Source of the DNA: Symbiodinium kawagutii
Lineage: Eukaryota > Sar > Dinophyceae > Suessiales > Symbiodiniaceae
Direction: 5' to 3'
Length of the DNA stretch: 64,000 bases
NCBI GenBank assembly: GCA_009767595.1
Contig: VSDK01013809.1
Location: 66,652-130,651 of the forward strand
Numbering within the stretch: the stretch's first letter is position 1; every line of letters starts with the position of its first letter. The notes under the pieces are model-generated. The model was not told the origin of the DNA. It searched no databases and saw nothing but the letters and a program-made list of their open reading frames with translations. Below are positions 11,841 through 23,239 of this stretch, one piece after another. The translations under genes and the position numbers were made by a program.

Positions 11841-12083
11841 AATAAACTAACCATTTTGCGGGTCCCCTATTTCAGAACCCCCCAATCATACAATGGTTAA
11901 TAAACAGCAGTCAAATAAGGATGAAGAGTCTATATAGTTGATGATGCATTGGTAGCTACATCAGTGATTGAAAGGGGGCAAAAACGCTTGATATCATCAT
12001 TCGTTGGCTGCATGAAGCCCAAAAACAAAACACTCGAGAAACAGCTGGGTATTTCGATGACTGCGATGCCATACACAACGTAC

Positions 12084-12164
12084 CTATTGAAACATTCCTG
12101 GTGACCAAAATAAAGTGCACAGATTCCTTCCACGAAATCCAGGGACCCGGGAGCCGCTACGCCG
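12084..12164 (-). CDS. RND/Dispatched-like membrane protein, exon a
   Basis: 81 bases between a strong pyrimidine-rich acceptor (TTCCTCCCGTAG|C) and a consensus donor (AATAG|GTACGT). It encodes SLDFVEGICALYFGHQECFN, probably part of an extracytoplasmic loop. It ends with two bases of a codon, and the next exon supplies the third. Membership in the RND gene rests on this phase match and on position. Confidence 0.6.
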   Translation of the reverse strand, partial: RRSGSRVPGFRGRNLCTLFWSPGMFQ

Positions 12165-12399
12165 CTACGGGAGGAACCGAACAAGATGCGACCCCCAAAC
12201 GTTATAAGGTGACTAAGATTTGCCACTTAAGTAGAGCTATTTCTAGACCAAAACTGGTATAGTTACCCTAGTGAACTAAGCCAAGTCAAGTACCAGCTAG
12301 GGGCCCCAGCTTGAATATGGTTGATACCCACGAATCAGCTGCAAAAATCAGAGGTTCTAGACAGTTAAAGCCACTAAAAATAACATGTGTTACCAATAT

Positions 12400-13110
12400 C
12401 ACCATATATCATATATTATCAATAAACATGGTGCCAACAATCATTAACTATCATTAACGCTTGAAAGTACATTCATGATCAATTAACTATGGTTCAGATA
12501 TCAATCACAGGCCCTCATAGTCATAGTAAACCATTGTCAAACATTCATGAAGCATCATTAATAACAATTTACTATCCAATATCAAAGAACCACTACTAAC
12601 AATCATTAACCATCACTCACAATCATTTACATTCATAATCAAACAATGTCATCAGTATCAACTGTTCACAAGCATAACCATTATATCAACACTCATCAAG
12701 CATGGTTATTATCATTAAAAACCATTAACTACTCATCACCAAAACACATGAAAACTTCTATATTTTTGCAGTATTAAATATCAATTATTAACCACTAATA
12801 ACCGATATCAATTATATCAACCATCGTGAATATTTATCCATCATTAACCATCAATAACCATTATCAATCAGGAACTATCCCTGTTTGACCTCAATAACCA
12901 TTAATCACCATAAAGATACTGATTATCAATAATATCACCATACAAATAACCATTATTAAAAACCAATTCCTACCCCAATAACCAAATTATAGTAGTAATC
13001 ACTATTGACCATCATTAATTAACCATCAATAACCATCATTAGGTTCAGAATGGATAGTAATCATCAATAACCATTATTAACCATGGTTCCTATCCATTCT
13101 TAACCATTGG
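12400..13110 (-). repeat. Degenerate ACCATTAATC-type repeat region
   Basis: Same monomer family in the opposite orientation (ACCATCATTAACC). No coding signal. Confidence 0.8.
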
Positions 13111-13143
13111 TTCTAACCCCCGGTACTCCCTGAAGCGGAGAAC

Positions 13144-13244
13144 CTCAGCTCCACACAAAGACGCCAGCCCAGCCAGAGCAGGTGGCGATGATGATGGTGT
13201 CCTGAGGTGTAGCAGTGCTTGGGGGACCCGGTGACAAAAATAAC
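13144..13244 (-). CDS. Possible RND gene exon, histidine-rich
   Basis: Bounded by TTTTGCAG|GTTA and GAGCTGAG|GTTCTC. The phase that joins to exon a (12164) reads VTGSPKHCYTSGHHHHRHLL. Another frame (DTIIIATCSGWAGVFVW) looks at least as protein-like but meets a stop at the donor. Exon status is likely, the frame is not settled. Confidence 0.4.
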
Positions 13245-13724
13245 CTGCAAAATGGGCAACGTGAAGAATGGTTCATGATAGGATAAACGTAGTAATTAGT
13301 TGGTTCATGTTGTTCTTTCAATAATGTTAACAAGTGGTTGACATCTTGTTGATAGTGAATCATGATGGCTAATACCCATTCTAACATAACATTTCAGGTG
13401 AGACCATATGTTTTTTGCGAGTAGTTCCGACACAAACATGGGGGACAACCCATATCCTGGCCAGATCCTTCCCAGCTTCAGACCGTTGAAGTGACCAGTG
13501 ATTGACCAGCCACAATCATCATTTCATGCGACCATTCTTGCAAAGTGGATTCCCCCCAGTTACAAGTTGATTCCTGTTGGCTAAGACTCGCCATTGAAGA
13601 AGCGATCGTTGTACCATCTGCCTTGCCCTCGTTACAAGCTCAGTCAACAATAAGTGGTAGTTATCCACCAGAGGCAGCATGGTACCCAGCTGTTCTGTTC
13701 ACCACATAGGCTACGCTACGCTAC

Positions 13725-13881
13725 GTTTGGGGGCCCTGTCCCTGAGGTCTCTGCTGGTTCAGCTGGTTCAGGTCGGCGTCACTGGGAAGCCACACGATGG
13801 TGCTCCCGATGATGGCTTTTTCGGCTTCGGAGCGCACCCAAATCTGGAGTCCAGCGTGCTCAGCGTGCCATCCGGGGTCCA
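13725..13881 (-). CDS. Probable exon of unknown protein
   Basis: From CATTTAAG|TG to CCAAAC|GTAGCG the frame is open and encodes AEHAGLQIWVRSEAEKAIIG and STIVWLPSDADLNQLNQQ. A plus frame (13679-13942) also crosses. Same strand as the RND exons and could belong to that gene. Confidence 0.5.
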
Positions 13882-14232
13882 CTTAAATGGTGGTAGTAGT
13901 ACCTATCGCTGGTTGGTACTAGTGGTGATGATTAATGAGTAGTAGTCAATTAATGGTGGTTGTAATAGTGGAAGGACACTAGGCAGTATATGGGGTTGTC
14001 CATGTCCATGGGGTGTTCCGAACTAACAAAGGAGGTAGACCATGTTGGGACTCACGTGGAGCAATCCCCCAAGGTCGCAGGCGGGTGGCAGAAAAGTGTG
14101 TTGGATGAGACCACCGGATTCATGAAGTAGTTTGAATCCACCGATACCTATAAATTCTTTTAGATAGGGATGAACTTAGACAAGATATAGAAGGTACTTG
14201 GTAATGCAACAGAATGAAACTGCTGATTTTCA

Positions 14233-14589
14233 ATGAAGTGGATTCAGCGTTTGACTAACTACGAAAAAGCCATCGTTCGAAACAATGGTTGGAACCCGGG
14301 CTGTGGGGTCAGCAGTTTGGGACATATTTCTGATTTGTGGGGTTGCAGCCTGAACAGCCCTGAGAATTTCTGTTGGGTTCGACCATGGGATCCCGCAGTT
14401 GGCAACAGGTGCAATGAGGAGTGGCTTGAATCTTGTGGGATTATGAACATGTTTGCTCCATCTCCTGGTCATAGTCACACACTTGGGTGCTGTTTTGATC
14501 CTTGCCTCCCTGAGCAAATGCCGCTTTTGAGGCAGTCATTCGTATACCGGGTGTTGGGCATCCTGAAAGTTGAGCCATCAAGCATATAA
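14233..14589 (+). CDS. Unrecognised reading frame, strand uncertain
   Basis: 118 codons from ATG to stop, rich in Trp, Cys and Pro (NPGCGVSSLGHISDLWGCSL). The minus strand is open over nearly the same stretch (14230-14517, NPTEILRAVQAATPQIRNMS), also protein-like. One of them is probably coding or a decayed gene; sequence alone does not decide. Confidence 0.35.
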   Translation: MKWIQRLTNYEKAIVRNNGWNPGCGVSSLGHISDLWGCSLNSPENFCWVRPWDPAVGNRCNEEWLESCGIMNMFAPSPGHSHTLGCCFDPCLPEQMPLLRQSFVYRVLGILKVEPSSI

Positions 14590-14789
14590 AACGACAACAT
14601 TCTGATACTATAAATGCGGACCCACGACAAGTTATAAGTGTTGGAAAGAACACACTTCGATTATCTTCGATTTGTAGATGCTAGTTGGCCTTTCCATCGC
14701 TTGCTGCAATGAAACATTGATGGCTTACAGCTACAAGAACTTGGAAACCAGCAGCACTGGTGTCCAGCCTTGAGTGCTGCTAGTACAAT

Positions 14790-15026
14790 ATGCAGTATGC
14801 TTACTATATGTTTACCTACGACCTACCTTTCACTGCACTCTTACAGCCATTTGTGTTGTCATCATCGCTTTTGTTGCTTGGGTTCCTGCTACACACTGCT
14901 CACGTCGCGGCACTTTCTTGGCGGTCACCGGTCGACGACATTGCTATGAAACAAGTTGGGTGCCCCTGGGAACGGTCCCCTGTTGACCGTTGCAACCAGC
15001 TGGCGGACAGCGGAGCTCACCACTGA
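14790..15026 (+). CDS. Possible coding stretch with hydrophobic segment
   Basis: 78 codons with a transmembrane-like run (LLQPFVLSSSLLLLGFLL) followed by a polar tail (VDDIAMKQVGCPWERSPVDR). A second plus frame overlaps it. No splice sites are convincing, so this may be a fragment. Confidence 0.3.
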   Translation: MQYAYYMFTYDLPFTALLQPFVLSSSLLLLGFLLHTAHVAALSWRSPVDDIAMKQVGCPWERSPVDRCNQLADSGAHH

Positions 15027-15221
15027 GTCTGCGGCCGAGGCGGTGTGCCAAGCTTGATTCGCGGTGATGGACCTAGGTCGATCTCAAGAAATCTTCGAAT
15101 CTGTGGTGTCTTACGCGGTGGTTTCGACCTAGCCAGTGACTGTGGACACCAAAGTCATGCTTGGTTTACTGCTATAACTGCGATAGGCTATAACTAATAA
15201 TGGATCATCTAGGTCTTCACC

Positions 15222-15273
15222 GTTTTGGCACATACTCATGTGTTGTTTGATGTCTTTGGGGTGTTTTTTCCTG
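15222..15273 (-). CDS. Possible small exon
   Basis: A fine acceptor (TTCTGTTTGCAG|G) opens a frame KKHPKDIKQHMSMCQN that ends at AACG|GTGAAG. Small and basic; supported mainly by the splice sites. Confidence 0.35.
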
Positions 15274-15846
15274 CAAACAGAATGATACTCTGGGTGAATT
15301 GTGGCCTTGTCATTGCTTGTTCGCAAAGCAATTGCAAGCGGTCACAACCGATCACAAGCGATCAAAAATGCAGGAGGTCCCCCCGAAACTTGAGCTTCGA
15401 GGGTTGCTGGTTTTCTGAGAGAAAACTTGAACGATCATCATTCCGTCAACGAGAGACTGGAGGCTGAAGGGGAACCGAAGCTTGAACTTCATTGAGTAGA
15501 ATGCTGCTTTGCAATGGGCATGGGTCAGTGACATAGCCTCGATAGGAGACTTACCATCAACGGCAAATGCAGTCGCCAAGTGATATGTGTTTGGTTTGAA
15601 AAGGCGGTTGCACATATGCCGACCTCATGGCTTTGGTGATTCACCGCGGCAAGCTTGACACATCCGACATGCTTAGATAATGGGACATTACGAAACTGGC
15701 TTCCAAACATAAGCTGCATCATACATACCAAATAAATCCAAATGATCTACTGAAATAACAACAAATCTAGCTTACGGCTGAAGAATATCAAACACCACAG
15801 TTAATACAAACTCATTTGCATGAAAAAACATACATGACATTTTGGG

Positions 15847-16029
15847 TTAGACTCGACATTCCTCTCTCAGTTCTACTGCGGCCTTTGTCCATAATATCAA
15901 CACGTAGCAAGCTGGGATTCCAGTGTTGCTTTGTTCGTTTACTGAACTACCTTCTCGTATGGTCATGGCCCCAGTCATGACATGGCCTGGTATGTATTGG
16001 AATTCAGGGTCTTTCTTCCAATAGTGTGC
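15847..16029 (-). CDS. Probable exon, possibly C-terminal
   Basis: Acceptor TTTCTAAG|GCA starts a frame of 60 codons ending at TAA: FQYIPGHVMTGAMTIREGSS and PACYVLILWTKAAVELREEC. The other minus frames are closed. A GT at 15852 could instead be a donor just before the stop. No family recognised. Confidence 0.55.
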   Translation of the reverse strand, partial: AHYWKKDPEFQYIPGHVMTGAMTIREGSSVNEQSNTGIPACYVLILWTKAAVELREECRV

Positions 16030-16383
16030 CTTAGAAATTTTGAACATCAAACAACATGATTCTGAGTGGTAGTGTGGGGCTATGGCTACGGATACCCTGG
16101 TGTCCTACTGACCGGCTGGTCCAAAGCAATGCCCGTGCATGGTTGATGGTTGAAAATTGATGTACGACCATTCATGTTTGATGGTTCAATTGAATGAATT
16201 GATGGTGATAACCACAATCAACCAGCATGAGCCCTCATCAACAGACAAACATGCGGTCAATGGATCCAATCATGGCCATACAAGAATTCAACTACTATTG
16301 GTTCCTTGTAGAAGCTGGACGTTTAGTGCACAGTGGCCATGGCAGCAACCAATCATTCTGGACCCCTTGGGACCCCTTGGGAC

Positions 16384-16513
16384 CCCTTGGCACTCCTTGG
16401 TTCCCGGCGCCACAGCATTCTTCGCGTTCACGAACTTGTCCCATTCCTTCATGAAGAGCAATCCCTCATCGCAGCGAGGCCCCAGCCACAAGGTGCACAT
16501 GCAAACAGCGAAA
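16384..16513 (-). CDS. Probable exon next to a MITE2 element
   Basis: Encodes CDEGLLFMKEWDKFVNAKNA then VAPGTKECQG, resembling a soluble loop. The acceptor CATATAG|TTTC lies in the end of a MITE2 copy, and the donor (AAGGG|GTCCC) lies in a threefold GACCCCTTGG repeat. It could be an upstream exon of the RND gene. Confidence 0.5.
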
Positions 16514-16620
16514 CTATATGGCGAGTTGGGTCAATAGTAACGAACCAATTATGGGGGATAATTATCAGTAATGATAGGGAAAACATTGGTTAATCATGAG
16601 GAACATACGGTGAATGATTG
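16514..16620 (+). mobile_element. MITE2 copy, right end lost
   Basis: ATATGGCGAGTTGGGTCAAT directly abutting the exon at 16384-16513. Confidence 0.65.
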
Positions 16621-16989
16621 AATTCGGGTTTTGGTGGTGAATAGTTTTGATGACTAAACCAATTATAAACAATAAACTGTTTCTGTGGTGAATGCGGATT
16701 TTGGTGACTATGATAGTAATTCACCACATAGTTTATTATTCATCATTATTTCTGTGTCGATGATCATTGTATGTTAGCTAATGATGCTTCACAGTTTAAA
16801 TGACGGTAGATGAATTATATGATGGTGACCAATGGTTTGGCATGATGATAAAGTGGTGATAGTAATCCTGCTGTATGTTCAAAACTATCTGTAACTATCT
16901 ATAAAACCGTGGGAGGCGGCTGAGTAAAGTTTTGCGAGAAACATTGGAAAACCAACTACTTCGAGTGGTCAAAGCTATGAACTCCTTGT

Positions 16990-17100
16990 CTGGTTGCTGC
17001 TTGAACCACACCTATGAAAAATATGTTTGTCAACCAACCGTTCGTGAATGATTAGAAGGGAAATAAAACATGTGAATCAAACCGCCAACCAGTTGTGTTT
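16990..17100 (+). mobile_element. MITE3 copy
   Basis: TGGTTGCTGCTTGAACCACA ... AATCAAACCGCCAACCAGTT. Confidence 0.75.
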
Positions 17101-17435
17101 TGAGCTGTGAAAAAAAGGCCTCGAAGGTAGCTTTACCTGTGGAGTAGCCATAACACAGTCGAGAAGTTGGCGGCTTCCCGACTATGGAACGGGGGGCACG
17201 AAAGGGACGGAATGACCGTTGTGGATGCAGCCATAAGACAGCCCATGTCATGAAAATTTCACATCACAACAGGATGATATCCAAGTTTCGCAAAGTTTCA
17301 ATACTTTCAACTCATTTTTTTTGATAAGCACTGTTTCTCAATCAGTACTACCATCATTTCGTCCGGAAATCCAACTACCATCAAGGAGTATATCCAAGGT
17401 GCTTCCAGTATGATTACTCAAACAAATTCAATTGG

Positions 17436-17552
17436 GTGTTTCTCAAGTCATAGGGGTACCCCCAAATCATCCAATACCAGGATTTGTAGATATTTGTAGC
17501 AATAAGCATCCACAACTTTGGGGTTCCCCTACGGCTTCAGAAACTACCATAT
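17436..17552 (+). mobile_element. MITE1 copy, CATAGGGG subtype
   Basis: GTTTCTCAAGTCATAGGGGT at the left, TACGGCTTCAGAAACTACCA at the right. Confidence 0.8.
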
Positions 17553-17559
17553 ACTAGTT

Positions 17560-18090
17560 GTTTGACCATGGTTGTTGGTCATTATCCCCTATGAATCAGA
17601 ATAAGCCCCTTACACACCACATGATCGATTACATCAACCATATCATTGTGGGTGATTCTCCCCTAGTAATCCCTATCATTGTCTATTATTGTCCATATTC
17701 ACCATTATATTAACCTATTAACCATATTAATTCCCTGTATTAACCATTATTGTCCATGGTAATCCCCGTAGAAAACCACCATGTTGTGCATGTCAACGAT
17801 ATTGGTCCACCATTAACCATTACAATCCCCTATGGTTAACCATTCTCATCCCTGTTAGTCCCTATTAAAAATCCCCATGAATCCACTATTAATCCCTTGG
17901 TGATTACCCCCTATTAATACCTATCAACTCAATTAATGATTGTAATTATGATGAGTAATCCCCTACAAATCCCCTATTACAAACCATTGATCATTGTCAT
18001 ATATGGTGAGATCACCTCACATCAACCATTACAATCCCTATTATAAGCCATATATAAACCATATATCAACCATATATATCCCCTGAATTT
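17560..18090 (-). repeat. Degenerate repeat region with CCCCTATTA motifs
   Basis: AACCATTA monomers mixed with CCCCTATTAATCCC. No coding signal. Confidence 0.75.
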
Positions 18091-18118
18091 CCATCGATGA
18101 CTGCCAGGTACTGTCTTC

Positions 18119-18210
18119 CGCAACTCAGCTGCTGGCGGTGGATGAAGCCACAGTCACAGGGACCTGCTGGGGCTGCTTGGCTGCGGCTCGCAGGCACAAC
18201 GGTACGGGGC
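18119..18210 (+). CDS. GC-rich coding island, strand uncertain
   Basis: Plus frame: SATQLLAVDEATVTGTCWGC up to a TAG. Minus frames are open too (PCDCGFIHRQQLSCGRQYLA). The base composition jump against AT-rich surroundings marks an exon, but I cannot assign the strand. Confidence 0.3.
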
Positions 18211-19462
18211 TGTAGCACTGGTTGTGTCATGATGTGTCTTTTTTCAGTGGGAGGATACTAACTTTTCTTAGTTAAGTAACCTAAGTGAACTGTTATACTA
18301 CTGGAGGTTTCTCAAGGTATGGTGGTTTCTCAAGCCATAGGGGAACTCCCCATGTTATGGTTGGTTTGTTTAATAAACACTGATGAATGTGGGATGATTT
18401 CGAAGCTATTACTTGGTGGTGTAACTAGATCACTTGCTAAACAGTTAATGGCTTTCGTGGCCGAAAAAATGCAAATGAATCATATCCCAAACAACCTAAA
18501 AACCTATGGAAGTAGCTGTCAGCCACCCAGGATAGAATAGTTTGAAGTTTGGCCGTACGTATTTTGTCATCGAGAATAGTTCTTGATTTACTTCTGGACA
18601 AAAATCATCATCCAAATGGTTCTAGAATATTCTAGATATTCAGAAAACAAAGGTATTGAACGCGCATAGTCAATACATAATAACAATGACACATAAGTAA
18701 ATGCAAATGTGAATATAAATAAATAAATATATATATATATAACATATATATATATATCTTTATTTTTATATAACAACAATCATTATGTGCATCCATCCAT
18801 CATTCACAAGCACAATGATCGTCGGCGAGATGCTATTCTTAACACAGCTCATTCAAACAGAAAGGCTTTTGCCAGCGCCGAATTCGTTGAGCGTTATTGG
18901 AAACACGCCTGGCTGTGTGATGCACCTGCTGATGAAAGGATAATTCCACATGATTGATCGATCAGTAGTGATACATTATCTATCAGTTAATGATTGGTTA
19001 TAACACATGATTGATCAATCATCCTGCTGATGATTGATCTTATCATAGCAGCTATAAGATACATTTCTATCAGTTAATGATTATAATCGATCAGTAGTGG
19101 GACAACTGAATGGTGTCATGTGTTCATGGGATGTCCACAATGGTGGCGCTCCCAGAGCTGATTCTTTCCCCATAAAAGCATTATTTAGGGAACGCTGGAG
19201 ATATCATGTCTGGAGTGCCACGCATGTTGCTTGCTGTTGGATGTTATATAGCTCGATCCAACCACAACAAGTATGTATGAACATGATTCAGGTTTTCCGA
19301 TTCAACATTCTAACTGCAACCACAACAATTATATCATGGCTATACCAGACTAGTACGAATACATGTTGCCACACTAGGACCTTATGATGCACTAGTGTAA
19401 AATCTTGTAAATACTTCCTTGCCTAAGGTCACCACATTGGTAAGTGGTTCCACACTAGTGGT

Positions 19463-19572
19463 TGACAGGTTGGTGGTTTCAACCCTGTTCAAAGATATTA
19501 GTGAACCATCAACCATTTGTTAGTACATTTGGAAAAATAGAGAATGTCAATCAAACCACTAACCAGCAGTTG
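19463..19572 (+). mobile_element. MITE3 copy
   Basis: AGGTTGGTGGTTTCAACCCT ... AATCAAACCACTAACCAGCA; an extra right end lies at 19640-19665. Confidence 0.75.
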
Positions 19573-19696
19573 TTTCACCATTATTAGTTGTATATTATCC
19601 CCTATTATTAACCATCATTTACCACTTATTAACCATAGAAAAATGTCAATCAAACCTCCAACCACTTCACTATGCATCCAACTGCTTCAGTCTAAG

Positions 19697-19834
19697 TTCA
19701 ACAAAATCAGCGCTTGCGCGCAGGGTGCCACGAACGACAACAAGCAGGTGGCATCATCTTGGCCCCCGAACATTCACAATGAATTGCAGCTTGCAGGCAA
19801 TGACCCTGAGCCAAGCTCAGCAGTGTCAACCAAG
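19697..19834 (+). CDS. Probable exon of unknown protein, plus strand
   Basis: 46 codons, phase 0 at both ends, from AGTCTAAG|TTC to ACCAAG|GTGCGG. Encodes SSWPPNIHNELQLAGNDPEP with a polar start. A MITE1-type repeat begins about 20 bases after the donor. Confidence 0.5.
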
Positions 19835-19855
19835 GTGCGGACAGAAATTGTTGAT

Positions 19856-20042
19856 GATGGTTTCTCAAGCCATAGGGACCCCCCCCCCGAAATGGTTGAT
19901 TTGTAAGTGGGTAGCCATGATTAATCATAGGGGGATTGAAAGCAATAATTGGGGATATCCCAAGTATAATGGTTGGCTTTTTACTACAGATGGTTAGTAG
20001 CAGAGGATTGGGGGGTACCCCTATATTGAGACACCACCATAT
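19856..20042 (-). mobile_element. MITE1 copy with extra internal sequence
   Basis: TTTCTCAAGCCATAGGGACC to GGTACCCCTATATTGAGACA; the middle is longer than usual, with GGGGATATCCC sequence. Begins about 20 bases after the donor of the plus exon at 19834. Confidence 0.65.
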
Positions 20043-20207
20043 GCAGCTGGAGCTCCAAACAAATTGGAATTACTATAGTAGGCATGGACTTTTGGAATAG
20101 CAAAACATGGTTGATCCCTAACAATGCATCAACAAATGCCGAAATACATTAAACATAGGAGAAACTATCATGTGACCAAAAAGTAAAAACGTAGAGCAAC
20201 GTACAAA

Positions 20208-20312
20208 CTGGTTGGTTGTTGAACCTCCCCTATGAAAAAAATGCTAGTCAACCAACCATTTGTTCATAATTACATTTGACAAAATAGAGTCAAACCACGA
20301 ACCAAACTGACA
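20208..20312 (+). mobile_element. MITE3 copy
   Basis: CTGGTTGGTTGTTGAACCTC ... GAGTCAAACCACGAACCA. Confidence 0.7.
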
Positions 20313-20751
20313 TGCTTCGTCATCAAAATCAATGTTTAAAGCTATATCAACCAACAAAACTAATCAACTGATCACAGATGAATTGTGTTCATCGATGAAA
20401 CATACCCATGATGATAACACATGACGCTGCTGTGATGGTACCCTGACAGCCATCCAAAATGCAAGAATAATGACTGTAATGCGGTGAATGAACGATGAAT
20501 AGTAATGATTGATCATGTTTGATAACCCCTATGCTTCCGGTTGCCATGAAATAGTGGGTATCCACCTGGTTTCTACCATTGTTGTAGCTGGAGTTGGTTG
20601 ATTACCTACTATTGGCTGGTGACTGAAAGCACAGGGAATGATATCAGTCATCCCTCATCATGGCTGCCAATGATCAATCATGGGTAGAGAAACAATACTG
20701 GCTATGGGAGAAGGGACCTCTGTTTTTTGGGTACAACATGTATGGACAAAC

Positions 20752-20877
20752 TGTGACAAAGCCACTTCGAGCAAAAATACCAAATCAAAAAAGATCATGC
20801 ATGGCAATGCAAAGTCTGCTGGGTGGGAAGAGAGTGCTGTGATCAGCCACAACATTGCACACAGTGTCCAACTAAAA
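20752..20877 (-). CDS. Possible exon with two hydrophobic segments
   Basis: From TTTGATCAG|T to GTCACA|GTTTGTC the frame reads SWTLCAMLWLITALSSHPAD then FALPCMIFFDLVFLLEVAL. Looks like part of a multi-pass membrane protein. A plus frame also crosses the region. Confidence 0.4.
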
Positions 20878-20935
20878 CTGATCAAATGCGTTAGTTGGTT
20901 GGTAATAACCTGCAGTCTCGACACATGACCGAACC

Positions 20936-21163
20936 TTGATGGCTTTATATAGAACTATCCCATGCATTGACTCGAGATCAGCACTACATTCCAACAAAAC
21001 TAGGCGCGGCATGGAAGTTGCTGGCGAAACCAAGCATTGCAGGTTGGTTCAAGCGACAAATTCCTGGATAAAAAAAACTCCAGGTGGAGTCAATATGGTG
21101 CCACGAGGAAACGCAGTTCCTGAGTTCCTCAGGATCCCAACCATTCCCAACCAAACCATGTAG
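20936..21163 (+). CDS. Possible coding frame
   Basis: 75 codons with protein-like end (TPGGVNMVPRGNAVPEFLRI). No clear splice sites and no family; a MITE2 copy follows directly. Confidence 0.25.
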   Translation: MMALYRTIPCIDSRSALHSNKTRRGMEVAGETKHCRLVQATNSWIKKTPGGVNMVPRGNAVPEFLRIPTIPNQTM

Positions 21164-21165
21164 AA

Positions 21166-21262
21166 ATGGCTATGGGGGATAATGACCAACAAACTATAGG
21201 GAAAACATTATGGTTAATGATGGGAAACAGGGGGACTAAGGGTGAACTGACTCAGCCAAATG
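21166..21262 (+). mobile_element. MITE2 copy, short
   Basis: ATGGCTATGGGGGATAATGA ... GAACTGACTCAGCCAAAT; left internal part deleted. Confidence 0.65.
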
Positions 21263-21290
21263 ATTAGAAACCTCAAGTGCGAGGCAACAG

Positions 21291-21380
21291 ATTGCCGAAG
21301 CTCAGGTCTAGGTTCCCCGGCCTTCGATCTTCAAACCACAAATGCGATTGGGCCTGACAACTGCGGAAGTTCTCCAGCAG
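21291..21380 (+). CDS. Possible exon, cysteine-containing
   Basis: Frame from GGCAACAG|AT to CCAGCAG|GTCTTG encodes SPAFDLQTTNAIGPDNCGSS. The composition suggests an extracellular segment. The open frame runs from 21260 to 21451. Confidence 0.35.
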
Positions 21381-21899
21381 GTCTTGTTGCGGATGTGTCA
21401 ATCTGCTGGAAAAAAAGGTGGAAATTTGTCTTTGCAATGATTAGATCTTAGTCTTAGTGATTATAGTCTGGTTGGGGGTTTCAACCCCTAGAAGTAATTA
21501 TGGTACTATCCTAGCTGTACTGGGAGGATGCACTGCACAGGGTCTTTTGTGGCCTAGGTCGTGAAACTGTCGATCAAAGCCCATGCCTCCACCCAAGTGT
21601 ACAGTCGTATGACGGTCCGATGAATCTTACAAAGAAAAAACGGTCATTCATAAGGATACCAATACTGCAGAAATGTCCTGACAATAAGAAACGAGGGGTT
21701 TCAAGGGTCATCTTGTCCCTTGAATTCTCCATGGGTGAGAACCTCATCTCTAGCATGAAGCCAAACATTCTTGCGAGTCCTCGCCTGAATTAAAAAACGG
21801 AGTGAATGTTTCGAGATCCTATCCCACACAGAGAGAACAATGCAATCACTGGGATACTCCACGCTCGACTGCTACAATCATTGTGGGGATTCTTGATCA

Positions 21900-22400
21900 A
21901 AATAAAATTGCATATCCTTGAACCTTAAACTCGTAAGTACATGCAGGCATATACATGCATGCATACCATAGCATTCATCATCATGTATTGCATTCCCAGC
22001 AGGACAAACTCTGCACAAATTCCATACAAACCATACATACCACATTTACCATTCATACCATCAACATATTACCGTGCATACATTAATATGCACATACATG
22101 TGTACATGCATCACAATATTACATTAATCATCAATACACACACAAACACATAACATGACATAACATAGCATAACGTAACGTCGCCGTACATTCCATCATA
22201 ACATGACTTTGCATTGCGTTCGTGACATTACCTACAGTACATTGATTTCATATATTGCATACATTAGATAAATTACAAAACTTGCATGCATACCTGCATG
22301 CATTGACAATTGCAAACGTGTAAACGCATGCAAAACAGATATAAGTCGATATTTGTCAAACTATCCATACAAAACAACTATGCATAATCAAACACATAGT
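21900..22400. other. Low-complexity CATA/ACAT-rich stretch
   Basis: Irregular CATACA and ACATAACATGACATAACAT words; no exon seen. Confidence 0.6.
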
Positions 22401-22429
22401 TAATTGACATGTGAACATGAATGCATGAC

Positions 22430-22720
22430 TGATGGGATGTCAAACAACATGACCCAACCGTTGGTCGTACGCTACGCCAAGGCAATCAGCCCGTTGAACC
22501 CGTGGCCCCGCCATGTTTTGTCCTTGACGCCACGTCATGTCACGTTTCGGTCTCTCCCTTTTCACCCAAAGCAACAAGCGCGATATGCTCGTTGTTTGAT
22601 GGGGACATGTTGATGGACAGGCTGAGTGGAGGCACTTTTTGTCGGGCCTGTCGCGTCAGTGTATGTTCCCATTACTGGCCCCCTCCCGATCTTCATGTTT
22701 TTGGGTTATTGCCCAATTAG
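22430..22720 (+). CDS. Possible coding stretch, unknown
   Basis: A plus frame is open for about 97 codons without needing an ATG; it includes LDATSCHVSVSPFSPKATSA and SLFDGDMLMDRLSGGTFCRA. Composition is protein-like and GC-richer than its flanks. Boundaries not determined. Confidence 0.35.
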
Positions 22721-22877
22721 AAATGGAAAATCCACCATTTGGTAGCCGGTTTACGGTTAACCATGGGCTCCCAACACCATATGTTGGTAGGCCAAAACCC
22801 ATATTGCTTCCAACCTACCTTGTTTGCGGTTTGGGGGGGCCTATGGTACCTATGAAAACTGGTTCTAACCCATATAT

Positions 22878-23052
22878 GGGTGTTTCCCAAAATAGGGGAA
22901 CCACCCCACATCATCCATTAATAATCATTTTTAGTAATAAACCAACCATTCTTGGGACAGTTGGGGGGCCCTTGAGTCCGCAGGGGGCCTTCCATGACCA
23001 AGGTGCAATAAAACCATTCTTGGGACACCCCTATTTTAAGAAACCACCATAT
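22878..23052 (+). mobile_element. MITE1 copy with internal duplication
   Basis: CCAAAATAGGGGAACC at the left, CCTATTTTAAGAAACCACCA at the right; the block AACCATTCTTGGGACA occurs twice inside. Confidence 0.75.
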
Positions 23053-23239
23053 CTTGGAAGCTCCAAAAAGTGACCAGCTCTGGGCCCGGGGTCGACATGC
23101 AGAGCCAGGCCAGCGTCGACCCTGCTGCGCCTCAACAGTGTTAGCGTGATAGTAATTGATGACCTCGGGCGCGGCAAAAGTCGTCGATCTGCTTGGATCT
23201 AAGGCCCAGGATCAGGATGTTAATGACCGTGGTTAGTCA

